Shown: positions 22,850 to 29,510 of the stretch, piece by piece
How the letters are laid out: every line of letters starts with the position of its first letter
Numbering within the stretch: the stretch's first letter is position 1
Assembly (NCBI GenBank): GCA_014239035.1
Contig: JAAZZY010000004.1
Span: forward strand, 1-29,510
Length of the DNA stretch: 29,510 nt
From: Chlamydiia bacterium
GTDB lineage: Bacteria > Chlamydiota > Chlamydiia > Chlamydiales > JAAZZY01
Direction of reading: 5' to 3'
Position numbers and translations under genes: made by a program
The notes under the pieces: model-generated
Told to the model about the DNA's origin: nothing
The model's database searches: none
Seen by the model: the letters and a program-made list of their open reading frames with translations, nothing else

Positions 22850-22993
22850 ATGACTGTAAAGTTTCGCAAAAGCCCCAATAAAACACACTATCTTCACCCA
22901 AAGCACCACCCCAAAAAAATCAAAAAGCATAATTTGCATCGGCGTATGCGTTGCTTGCATGGATTTTATTTCTTCTCAAGCTGGAAGTCATAA
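22850..22993 (+). CDS. Very basic 47-residue protein of unknown function
   Basis: I found this frame by hand translation. It starts MTVKFRKSPNKTHYLH and ends GFYFFSSWKS. Of 47 residues, 9 are Lys, 4 Arg and 7 His, and none is Asp or Glu. The N-terminal two thirds is a Lys/His/Arg run (PKHHPKKIKKHNLHRRMR); the end is aromatic. GGGAG (22840-22844) lies five bases before the ATG at 22850. It is too close to an out-of-frame ATG at 22846, which would give only 11 codons. A TTGACA promoter precedes it and a terminator isolates it from the gene before. The composition suggests nucleic-acid or membrane binding, but I know no family that it belongs to. It is not ribosomal protein L34 or L36. Confidence 0.6.
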   Translation: MTVKFRKSPNKTHYLHPKHHPKKIKKHNLHRRMRCLHGFYFFSSWKS

Positions 22994-23021
22994 AAGATAC
23001 TCTGATTTTAAAAGAGTGGGA

Positions 23022-23606
23022 TTACCAACTGTTTAGAAGATAATCGACAATATTCTCTGCTAACCTTTCATTTAAAGGGGTGCGAGCTATTCTTTGAGCA
23101 TTTTCTATAAAATTATACTGAGCTAAGGAAAAACCGACTAGATTCGTTTCATTGAACTCTGGATCAAAGTCATAGTTAACATCTGCAGAGATGGAATGCG
23201 GCTCTAAGATAACTTTTGAAGTTGCCTCGTCTATAACTGAAACTTCTGCTAAAATACTCATACGCTGCTCATTAGGGACCATCCAGCGTTTAATCTGAGC
23301 ATTTTGATTAAAGAAGCGATTATAACCTGTATCTTCAATCTTGGTGTCTATGATTTTGACTTTTAGAATTAGCTCAGCTTCAAGGGTCTGGTATTTCCAA
23401 GCACCTGATTGACAGACTGATTGAATAACTTGAGAAGTAACATCCCCTTCAGTATCTCCTTCAACGTAGGGCACCGTTATCGTTTTATAAGAACTTAAAA
23501 CATTATGTGAGTTCGTTGAGCGATAGCCACAGCCCTGCAGACACACAAAAGCGGCAATCAAAAAAAGAACTCTACTTGATGATGTCTTCAGATACCTGTA
23601 GATCAT
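23022..23606 (-). CDS. lptE: LptE-like LPS-assembly lipoprotein
   Basis: The 194-residue protein has a lipoprotein signal with lipobox LQGC (Cys26), immediately followed by GYR, as in many LptE proteins. Next come the strand KTITVPYVEGDTEGDVTSQV and the remaining alpha/beta domain, with a late QYNFIENAQRIARTPLNERL. LptE plugs the LptD barrel that delivers lipopolysaccharide to the outer leaflet. The start lies inside the BamD-like gene (35 bp overlap); no later Met precedes the hydrophobic core, so the overlap is probably real. It is the last gene of the uhpC-dnaE run. The family call rests on the lipobox, size and general pattern rather than on a strict motif. Confidence 0.72.
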   Translation of the reverse strand: MIYRYLKTSSSRVLFLIAAFVCLQGCGYRSTNSHNVLSSYKTITVPYVEGDTEGDVTSQVIQSVCQSGAWKYQTLEAELILKVKIIDTKIEDTGYNRFFNQNAQIKRWMVPNEQRMSILAEVSVIDEATSKVILEPHSISADVNYDFDPEFNETNLVGFSLAQYNFIENAQRIARTPLNERLAENIVDYLLNSW

Positions 23607-24549
23607 TTAATTCACTTGAAAGATTTTGAAGTCGCAATTTACATAAATCTGTAGAGACCGATTCCGGAAACTTCTCAATAGCAGTCACATAATAGATCAC
23701 AGAGGCTTTAGGTTTACTTGTTCTTTCATAAAACATCCCAATTTCATAAAGGCCTTTAGCATGAATCTCCTTCATCGCACTATAGTGCTCTTTGGCTTTA
23801 TTAATCTTTTCATCTCGTGGGAAATTTTGTATAAACTTCTTAAGATTAATCTGTGCCATTTCAAGGAGGTCTGTATTTCTGAACTCAGAATGGCTCTGCT
23901 CGTAGTAGGCCTCGTTAATAGCCAAATAGCTATCAGGTGTTAGTGGATGCTTTGGAAACCTCTTGATAAGCGTTTGAAAACTTTCTAAGGCTATTTTGTA
24001 ATCTTGCATCCTTTGAAGGAATGAGCCTTTTTCAAAAAGAGCCTGTGCTGCTAGATCGTGTGTTGGCACCATTGCAATGATATCATCATAGATTTCAAGA
24101 GCATCTTCTTTAGCGGGTATCCATTTTGGAAGTTTTTCTGAATCAAAAAGGTGTTTTCTGGCCCCTTCTTTAAATTTATTAGCTATTTCTAGTTTATAGC
24201 TTAGAGCATCTTCAAAGAATTTTAATTTATATTTACTTCCGAGATATTTTGTAAGCTCTTTGTTGGCCACAGCATAGTCCATTAAATGGTAATTACATAC
24301 AGCTTGAAAGTACAGTGAATCATCAAAGACCTGAGAATCAGGGTAAAATTGACGAATGGAGCCAAAATTCTCAAGAGCACCTCTCCAGCCTTTTTCTTCC
24401 ATCTGAGAAATAGCTGAATTGAAGTATTCCATATCTGAGAGTCGTGCAGCTTTCTTCTCAATTTCTCTGTTGCTCTCCTTTGGTGGGGAGTCAGCAAAGA
24501 TTTGTGCTCCAATAAAAACTGTGCATAATAAAAAAATATTTCGTTTCAT
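23572..24549 (-). CDS. BamD-like TPR protein of outer-membrane assembly
   Basis: The 325-residue protein has a signal peptide with a probable signal-peptidase I site after IFA (residue 19). It then carries BamD-type tetratricopeptide repeats: ALENFGSIRQFYPDSQVFDD, YFQAVCNYHLMDYAVANKEL, ALESFQTLIKRFPKHPLTPD, and the late GLYEIGMFYERTSKPKASVI ... AIEKFPES. BamD is usually a lipoprotein of the BAM complex. Here the only Cys in the leader (FLLC, residue 9) does not make a lipobox, so this one may be soluble, or a CpoB-like relative. AGAGGT lies about 8 bases before the ATG. It overlaps the lptE start and follows the cupin gene after 12 bases. Confidence 0.75.
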   Translation of the reverse strand: MKRNIFLLCTVFIGAQIFADSPPKESNREIEKKAARLSDMEYFNSAISQMEEKGWRGALENFGSIRQFYPDSQVFDDSLYFQAVCNYHLMDYAVANKELTKYLGSKYKLKFFEDALSYKLEIANKFKEGARKHLFDSEKLPKWIPAKEDALEIYDDIIAMVPTHDLAAQALFEKGSFLQRMQDYKIALESFQTLIKRFPKHPLTPDSYLAINEAYYEQSHSEFRNTDLLEMAQINLKKFIQNFPRDEKINKAKEHYSAMKEIHAKGLYEIGMFYERTSKPKASVIYYVTAIEKFPESVSTDLCKLRLQNLSSELNDLQVSEDIIK

Positions 24550-24561
24550 TCTTTGACCTCT

Positions 24562-24924
24562 TTAAATCCTCAGTAGTTTTTTAACTGTACGTTGATCTTG
24601 AACATCACCTGTGTTTACAACCACATTTGGCTCAATAAGCAAAACATGAGCTTCTTGATCTGTAACTGGACAATGGAGAACCTTCCTTGGGATAACTAAC
24701 ATTTCTCCCTTCTCAAGAATGGTCGGCTCATCCTGATTTTCAAAGTAGACTTTCACAGCCCCTTGCATTACCAGAAACATTTCATCTACATCGTGTTGAT
24801 GCCAGGTAAATTCACCTTTAAATTTCGCACATTTTACCAGATGATCATTTAAATCAGCAACAATCTTTGGAGACCAAAGATCCCTAAAAAGAGAAAATTT
24901 TTCTTTCAAGTTTATGGCTTTCAT
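24562..24924 (-). CDS. Small cupin-domain protein
   Basis: The 120-residue single cupin has both family motifs. Motif 1 has His42, His44 and Glu48 (WHQHDVDEMFLVMQG); motif 2 is GEMLVIPRKVLHCPV with His84. These four residues form the usual metal site. Proteins of this type include small isomerases, dioxygenase-like enzymes and sugar-binding regulators, and nothing here tells which. There is no signal peptide. It stands 57 bases after dnaE and 12 bases before the BamD-like gene in the same direction, with no strong ribosome binding site. Confidence 0.85.
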   Translation of the reverse strand: MKAINLKEKFSLFRDLWSPKIVADLNDHLVKCAKFKGEFTWHQHDVDEMFLVMQGAVKVYFENQDEPTILEKGEMLVIPRKVLHCPVTDQEAHVLLIEPNVVVNTGDVQDQRTVKKLLRI

Positions 24925-24981
24925 GCAGCTTTGCTTAGGTTACTAAAACACATTGAATGCCCATCATATACTGAAAGGTGA

Positions 24982-27900
24982 TTAGATTTGAACTTTAAAT
25001 GCATCAGAGGATTGCAAAATCATTCTTTTAAGGGTCTCATTGGGCTCTATCCCCCATTGAGTGTCAATCTGTAGAAAGCCAGCTGAACCTTCGCTGCCAT
25101 GAAAATCAATCTCAACAGGAACCTCGCCTGGAAATTTCCTGAAGCTATTTTTAAGCTCTAAAATCTGACTGAGTCGAACTTTTTGCATATCAATCCTCAT
25201 TTTAAAAGGAGCTCTTTTTAGAGGAGTTTGACTGCCCTTGTTTTTTGCCATTTTAGCCGCCTTTTTTCTTCTTTCTATGAGTAGTTTAGTTTGATCAAAT
25301 GCTTGATCGCAAGCAGAAACGAGTGTTGAGACATCTTCTAAAAGTGTTTCCAACCAATGAGAATGTATTCTTCTAACTCCTTCTTTGTCTTCAACCCGAA
25401 CGATCGCGCAGATGAGTTGATTTTCAAGAATTAGATGCTGAAATTTTTCAAATAAATCATTCCAAACAGGCAATTCAAACTGCGTCTCTCCATCACTAAC
25501 AGTTAAGATAGCAAACTTTTTCTGTGTCGTAGAGTTGACTCGAATTTTAACGGATTCAATGATAAAACAGGTTCGAATCACATACCCTGAATCAAGCTCA
25601 CTTATATTCTTTAACGGAACTAAATTGAGCGCTTTTATCTTCTGTTTATAAAATTCCAAAGGATGCTGAGTTAAAAAGAAACCCAGAAGCTCCTTCTCTA
25701 AAAAAAGCTGTGCTATTTGTGAGGTTGGCCTCTCAACCTTCGGGGGGGTTGCAAAGGTTTCGCTCTGACTATCTTCCATAAGCGAAAAGAAATTCAAGAT
25801 TCCCTGATCCTTTTCCTTCTGATCATTTAAAGCTGCGTCATACATCGAGTCTACGCTGAGTAAAATTTCATCTCTTGTCCAGCTGCAGAAATCAAAACAC
25901 CCTGCTTTCGCTAGAAGCTCAACATTTTTTTTGCCTATTTTTCTGAGGTTAATTCTTTGAAAAAATTGATAAAGAGAATCAAATGATCCACTTTCTTCTC
26001 TTTCATTTAGAATAACTTCAACAATACCATCTCCAACACCTTTGATGGCAGACATCGCAAAGCGTATACCAGATGCAGTCGGCCAAAACTCTTTGCCTGC
26101 TTCATTAACATCCGGGGGGAGAATAGGAATTTTTAAATTTTTACATTCTTGAATAAACTTGGCAACTTTTGAGATGTCATCGCTATCACAAGTCATCAAA
26201 GCTGACATCCACTCTTTAGTATAATTGGCTTTTAAGTAGGCAGTCACATAACTCAAATAAGCGTAAGCTGCTGCATGAGACTTATTGAATCCATACGATG
26301 CAAAGCGCTCCATTTTATCAAATATCTTAGTGGAAGTCTCTTCATCTATTCCGTTAAGTTTAGCTCCACCCTTAAATTTTTCTCGCTGCTCCGCCATTTG
26401 CTTGAGATCTTTTTTACCCATAGCTCGGCGCAAGACATCCCCTTCTCCCAGCGAGTAGTTAGCTAGCTTACTTGCAATTTGCATCACTTGCTCTTGGTAG
26501 ACCATCACTCCGTAAGTTTCTTTTAAGATGTCTTCCATCCATGGGTGATCACTTTCAATCTTCTCTTTGCCGTGCTTCCGATTGATAAATGAAGGAATCA
26601 TGCTCATTGGACCAGGTCTATACAGTGCGATAGCAGCAATGACTTCCTCAAACTTATCAACATGAAGTTTTACAGCAAGATCTGCCATGCCAGCAGATTC
26701 CAACTGAAACACTCCAAGTGTTTTTCCTTGGTTGAGCAGGTTAAAGGTGGGCATATCATCTAAAGGAAGGTTTTCCCAATCAATTTTTTCATTCTGTGTC
26801 TTAGCAATGATATCAACTGCTTTTTGAATGCATGTGAGCGTTTTAAGACCTAAAAAGTCCATCTTCAACATTCCCACTTGCTCGGTAGGCTTCATAGAAA
26901 ATTGTGTAACCGCAAGCTCTGAATCTTTGGCATTACATACGGGAATATGATTTGTTAGAGCATCTCCACAAATAACGACCCCAGCAGCATGCACTCCAGT
27001 ATTTCTAACACAGCCTTCTAGAGTTTTGGCCATATCAATGATCTTTCTAGTCTCATCATCTTCTAAATAAGCCCGGCTCAAATCTGGATCAACTTCCAAA
27101 GCTTTATCTATGGTAATGTTGAGTTCATCAGGAATAAGCTTTGCAATCTGATTGACTTTTGGTAGAGAAACATTCAGTACTCTTCCTACGTCTTTAATAG
27201 CCATTTTGGCTTTCATCGTACCAAAAGTGATAATCTGAGCTACATTCTCTTTGCCGTATTTATTCAATGTATAGTCAATGACATCACCTCTGCGATCCAT
27301 ACAAATGTCAACATCTATATCTGGATATGAGATACGTTCAGGGTTGATGAATCTCTCAAAGAAAAGATTAAAGCGCAGTGGCTCGATATCTGTAATTTCA
27401 ATTAGATATAAAATAATAGATCCTGCACCAGATCCACGACCAGGACCTACAGGAATTGCATTGTTTTTCGCCCAATGAATAAAGTCATAAACAATGAGTA
27501 GGTAATCACACATCCCCTTACTCAAGATAAGGTCTAGCTCCATCTTCAGACGTTCATGGATCATCTTAGTGGGATCTTTTTCGGGGTAATTCTCTTTAAG
27601 GACTTTTATTTTATCTTCAGAATATCTTTTATCTATATTTTGATAACATAGATCCTTTAGAAAATTTTCACTTGCCTTAACACGGGTTTTTTCTGATGCT
27701 CCCTCTTCTAATGTTGGGGGATGAAAAACTGGATAATGCTTCACTGAAAAATCCATTTCATAGTGGCACTTATCTGCTATCAATAAAGAATTCTCAATAG
27801 CATCAGGTAAATCAGCAAAGAGCTCCTGCATCTGCTGCGGGGACTTAAAATAGCATTCATGGTGTCCGTAGGTCCGCCTTTTAGGATTAGGTATTTTCTG

Positions 27901-28692
27901 TTTTAGGTTTCCTAAAGAATCTTTTTCCCAGATCTCACAGGGTTCACCAGACTGAACATTTATGAGGATCTCATGCGCTCTCCAATCATTTCTTTCAATA
28001 TAGTGACTGTCGTTTGTGGCAACAGTTGGAATCGAAAATTTTTGAGCTGCTTTGAGCAAGGTTTCATTTGTTCTATTTTGCTTCTGGATATAGTCGCGGT
28101 AATTTTGAAGCAGCCAAGCCTCTTGAGGTATCTTATCTTCGTCTAGCATCTCCTCTTGAGCGTGCCTTTGAAGTTCAATATAAAAATCTTCTTTAAAGAG
28201 GTTTAAAAACCATTCTACTTCTTCATAGCATCTCTCCTCAGACTCGCCAATAGCTGCTTGTGAGATCAGGCTATTCATACAGCCGGAGAGGCAAATAATC
28301 CCCTTAGAGTACTCTTTTAGAAGTTCCTTGTCGATACGAGGAAAATAGTAAAAACCCTCGGTATAGCCTTGTGAAGTAAGTTTAATTAAGTTGTGGTATC
28401 CCTCTTCATTCTTTGCGAGTAACGTTTGATGGTAAGCTGCTCTTTTGCCTGGCTGCCTACTTTTATCAAACCGCGAACCAGGAGCAATATATACTTCACA
28501 ACCAACGATAGGTTTTATTTTCGCAGCGGTGCAAGCTTTATAGAATTCAACTGCCCCAAATAAGTTACCGTGATCAGTGAGCGCCACAGCAGGCATCTGA
28601 AAAGTTTTAGCTTTGTCTACAATAGAGTCAATAGACGCGATAGCATCTAATATTGAATATTGAGAATGTACGTGTAGAGGTACCCAGTTCAT
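24982..28692 (-). CDS. dnaE: DNA polymerase III alpha subunit
   Basis: I start this gene at the ATG at 28692, which shares one base with the stop of the transporter gene (TGATG); a TTG one codon earlier is also possible. The 1236 residues are normal for chlamydial DnaE. An N-terminal PHP domain has HVHSQYS (His7, His9) and TDHGN (Asp40, His41), with ELQRH and TNDSHY further on. The polymerase palm has the catalytic Asp458 and Asp460 in YPDIDVD and Asp612 in LKMDFLGLKTL. GPGRGSGAGS precedes the palm. The fingers, an HhH region and a C-terminal OB-fold (about 1030-1110) complete it. It is the replicative polymerase and acts with the beta clamp and tau complex. Confidence 0.98.
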   Translation of the reverse strand: MNWVPLHVHSQYSILDAIASIDSIVDKAKTFQMPAVALTDHGNLFGAVEFYKACTAAKIKPIVGCEVYIAPGSRFDKSRQPGKRAAYHQTLLAKNEEGYHNLIKLTSQGYTEGFYYFPRIDKELLKEYSKGIICLSGCMNSLISQAAIGESEERCYEEVEWFLNLFKEDFYIELQRHAQEEMLDEDKIPQEAWLLQNYRDYIQKQNRTNETLLKAAQKFSIPTVATNDSHYIERNDWRAHEILINVQSGEPCEIWEKDSLGNLKQKIPNPKRRTYGHHECYFKSPQQMQELFADLPDAIENSLLIADKCHYEMDFSVKHYPVFHPPTLEEGASEKTRVKASENFLKDLCYQNIDKRYSEDKIKVLKENYPEKDPTKMIHERLKMELDLILSKGMCDYLLIVYDFIHWAKNNAIPVGPGRGSGAGSIILYLIEITDIEPLRFNLFFERFINPERISYPDIDVDICMDRRGDVIDYTLNKYGKENVAQIITFGTMKAKMAIKDVGRVLNVSLPKVNQIAKLIPDELNITIDKALEVDPDLSRAYLEDDETRKIIDMAKTLEGCVRNTGVHAAGVVICGDALTNHIPVCNAKDSELAVTQFSMKPTEQVGMLKMDFLGLKTLTCIQKAVDIIAKTQNEKIDWENLPLDDMPTFNLLNQGKTLGVFQLESAGMADLAVKLHVDKFEEVIAAIALYRPGPMSMIPSFINRKHGKEKIESDHPWMEDILKETYGVMVYQEQVMQIASKLANYSLGEGDVLRRAMGKKDLKQMAEQREKFKGGAKLNGIDEETSTKIFDKMERFASYGFNKSHAAAYAYLSYVTAYLKANYTKEWMSALMTCDSDDISKVAKFIQECKNLKIPILPPDVNEAGKEFWPTASGIRFAMSAIKGVGDGIVEVILNEREESGSFDSLYQFFQRINLRKIGKKNVELLAKAGCFDFCSWTRDEILLSVDSMYDAALNDQKEKDQGILNFFSLMEDSQSETFATPPKVERPTSQIAQLFLEKELLGFFLTQHPLEFYKQKIKALNLVPLKNISELDSGYVIRTCFIIESVKIRVNSTTQKKFAILTVSDGETQFELPVWNDLFEKFQHLILENQLICAIVRVEDKEGVRRIHSHWLETLLEDVSTLVSACDQAFDQTKLLIERRKKAAKMAKNKGSQTPLKRAPFKMRIDMQKVRLSQILELKNSFRKFPGEVPVEIDFHGSEGSAGFLQIDTQWGIEPNETLKRMILQSSDAFKVQI

Positions 28693-29510
28693 CAAGATGA
28701 AGTTTGTGCGTTAACGTCTTCCTCTTCGCTTTGTTTTGATTTTTTAGCACCTGCTGACCATAAAGGTATGAAGGACATTGTAGCTAAAAAGCCACAAGCT
28801 ACGATCATTACAAAGAATCCTTGCCATCCGAATTTTTCGATAGCAACGCCTAAGGGGTAACCTGCAACGGCAGCCCCAAGATATGCAAACCAGCCAGCAA
28901 AACCTGTTGCTGTTCCAGTTGCATTTTTATGAGATAATTCAGCTGCGGCTAGACCAATTAACATCTGAGGTCCAAACAAAAAGAAGCCAATCATTGCAAC
29001 GATGAATCCATTCCAAAGCAGCGAAGTCTGCGGATAATACCAAAAGATAGCCAGAGTGGCAAACATTCCAAGAGCAAAGAAAAAGTTGGCAGGGCCTCTT
29101 CTTCCACCCCAAACTTTGTCAGAGAGCCAACCAGCAGCAAGCATCCCAACTCCTCCACCAATTTCAAACCACATCACACATGAGCTTGCCGACAAATAGC
29201 TAAAGTTTCTTGCCTCCATCAAAAAAATGGGAGTCCAGTCATTTAGGGCTGTTCTAATTACATAGATAAATATAGAGCTAATTGCAAGGATCCAGATATA
29301 GCTATTGTTAAGAACATATTTGAGTAATATTTCTTTGAAAGACAATTGCTTATCCATATGCTCAGAGTCTTTCTTTGAGACTGATTCTTCATTTCTATGT
29401 CTCTCAATATTTGGAAGCCCAAGTGATTGCGGGGTGTCTCTAAGTCTATTGAGCAAAAAGAACCCAGCTAAGATGCTAATGAGTCCTGGTATATACATTG
29501 TGTATCTCCA
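28692..29510 (-). CDS. uhpC: UhpC-type hexose-phosphate/phosphate antiporter (C-terminal part, cut by window edge)
   Basis: The frame runs open to the window edge (codons for WRYT precede the first internal Met), leaving about 272 C-terminal residues of a protein near 450. It is an MFS organophosphate:phosphate antiporter with WRYTMYIPGLISILAG, a central charged cytoplasmic loop (residues about 25-60 of the visible part), then ALNDWTPIFLME, GWLSDKVWGGRRGPANF and about six membrane segments. In Chlamydia the UhpC homologue next to dnaE imports glucose-6-phosphate from the host. Its TGA overlaps the dnaE ATG by one base. Confidence 0.92.
   Translation of the reverse strand, partial: WRYTMYIPGLISILAGFFLLNRLRDTPQSLGLPNIERHRNEESVSKKDSEHMDKQLSFKEILLKYVLNNSYIWILAISSIFIYVIRTALNDWTPIFLMEARNFSYLSASSCVMWFEIGGGVGMLAAGWLSDKVWGGRRGPANFFFALGMFATLAIFWYYPQTSLLWNGFIVAMIGFFLFGPQMLIGLAAAELSHKNATGTATGFAGWFAYLGAAVAGYPLGVAIEKFGWQGFFVMIVACGFLATMSFIPLWSAGAKKSKQSEEEDVNAQTSS

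Noticed and set aside
22846..22881. ATG at 22846 as the start of the small gene
   Set aside because: It yields only 11 codons and lies too close to GGGAG; the ATG at 22850 is in the long frame.
22999..23017. ACTCT/AGAGT inverted repeat between the small gene and lptE
   Set aside because: Five pairs with a 9-base loop and no T tract is too weak to call a bidirectional terminator.
28693..28695. TTG start one codon upstream of the dnaE ATG
   Set aside because: The ATG at 28692 forms a TGATG coupling with uhpC and gives the usual N-terminus.

Overview
The window is a stretch of a Chlamydiota (Chlamydiales) chromosome with low GC content. Three points of gene order support this. The ribosomal run rplC-rplD-rplW-rplB ... 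rplO-secY starts at rplC with no rpsJ, has no rpsN between rplE and rpsH, and has no rpmD between rpsE and rplO. It is followed by the block lpxC-fabZ-lpxA-fmt with lnt nearby. A third block, uhpC-dnaE-(cupin)-bamD-like-lptE, lies close to dacF. All of these are familiar chlamydial neighbourhoods. Gene content outside the core (a pair of GT61 glycosyltransferases, a doubled dacF, a cupin) suggests one of the environmental families rather than Chlamydia itself. The family cannot be named from the sequence alone.

Layout: (1) 1-8843, minus strand: 20 translation genes in one tight operon, rplC to a truncated secY. (2) 8844-9148: a divergent promoter region. (3) 9149-11802, plus strand: two tandem paralogous membrane-anchored GT61-type glycosyltransferases. 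The second runs 55 bp into the 3' end of fmt on the other strand. (4) 11748-16709, minus strand: lnt, then lpxC-fabZ-lpxA-fmt, covering lipoprotein acylation, lipid A initiation, the competing fatty-acid dehydratase and initiator-tRNA formylation. (5) 16739-19806, plus strand: an RsmB-type methyltransferase, a SurA-like periplasmic chaperone and ksgA/rsmA. (6) 19776-21932, minus strand: two tandem D,D-carboxypeptidase genes; only the downstream one keeps the C-terminal domain and membrane anchor. (7) 21960-23000, plus strand: a conserved-looking acidic protein of unknown function behind a good promoter and a structured 5' leader, closed by an intrinsic terminator. Then comes a 47-codon, very basic gene with its own TTGACA promoter. 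(8) 23022-29510, minus strand: uhpC (truncated by the window), dnaE, a cupin, a BamD-like TPR protein and an LptE-like lipoprotein.

Read together, the window holds protein synthesis plus the envelope. Lipid A synthesis starts at LpxA/LpxC, LptE-like and BamD/SurA-like factors serve outer-membrane assembly, Lnt matures lipoproteins, and DacF-type enzymes trim peptidoglycan stems. The two GT61 proteins may decorate an envelope glycan, but no sugar-nucleotide genes accompany them.

The items most worth a second look are the GT61 pair, the 47-residue protein with no acidic residue, the structured leader before the gene at 22135, and the doubled dacF. I found no rRNA, tRNA, CRISPR array, insertion sequence or phage gene.
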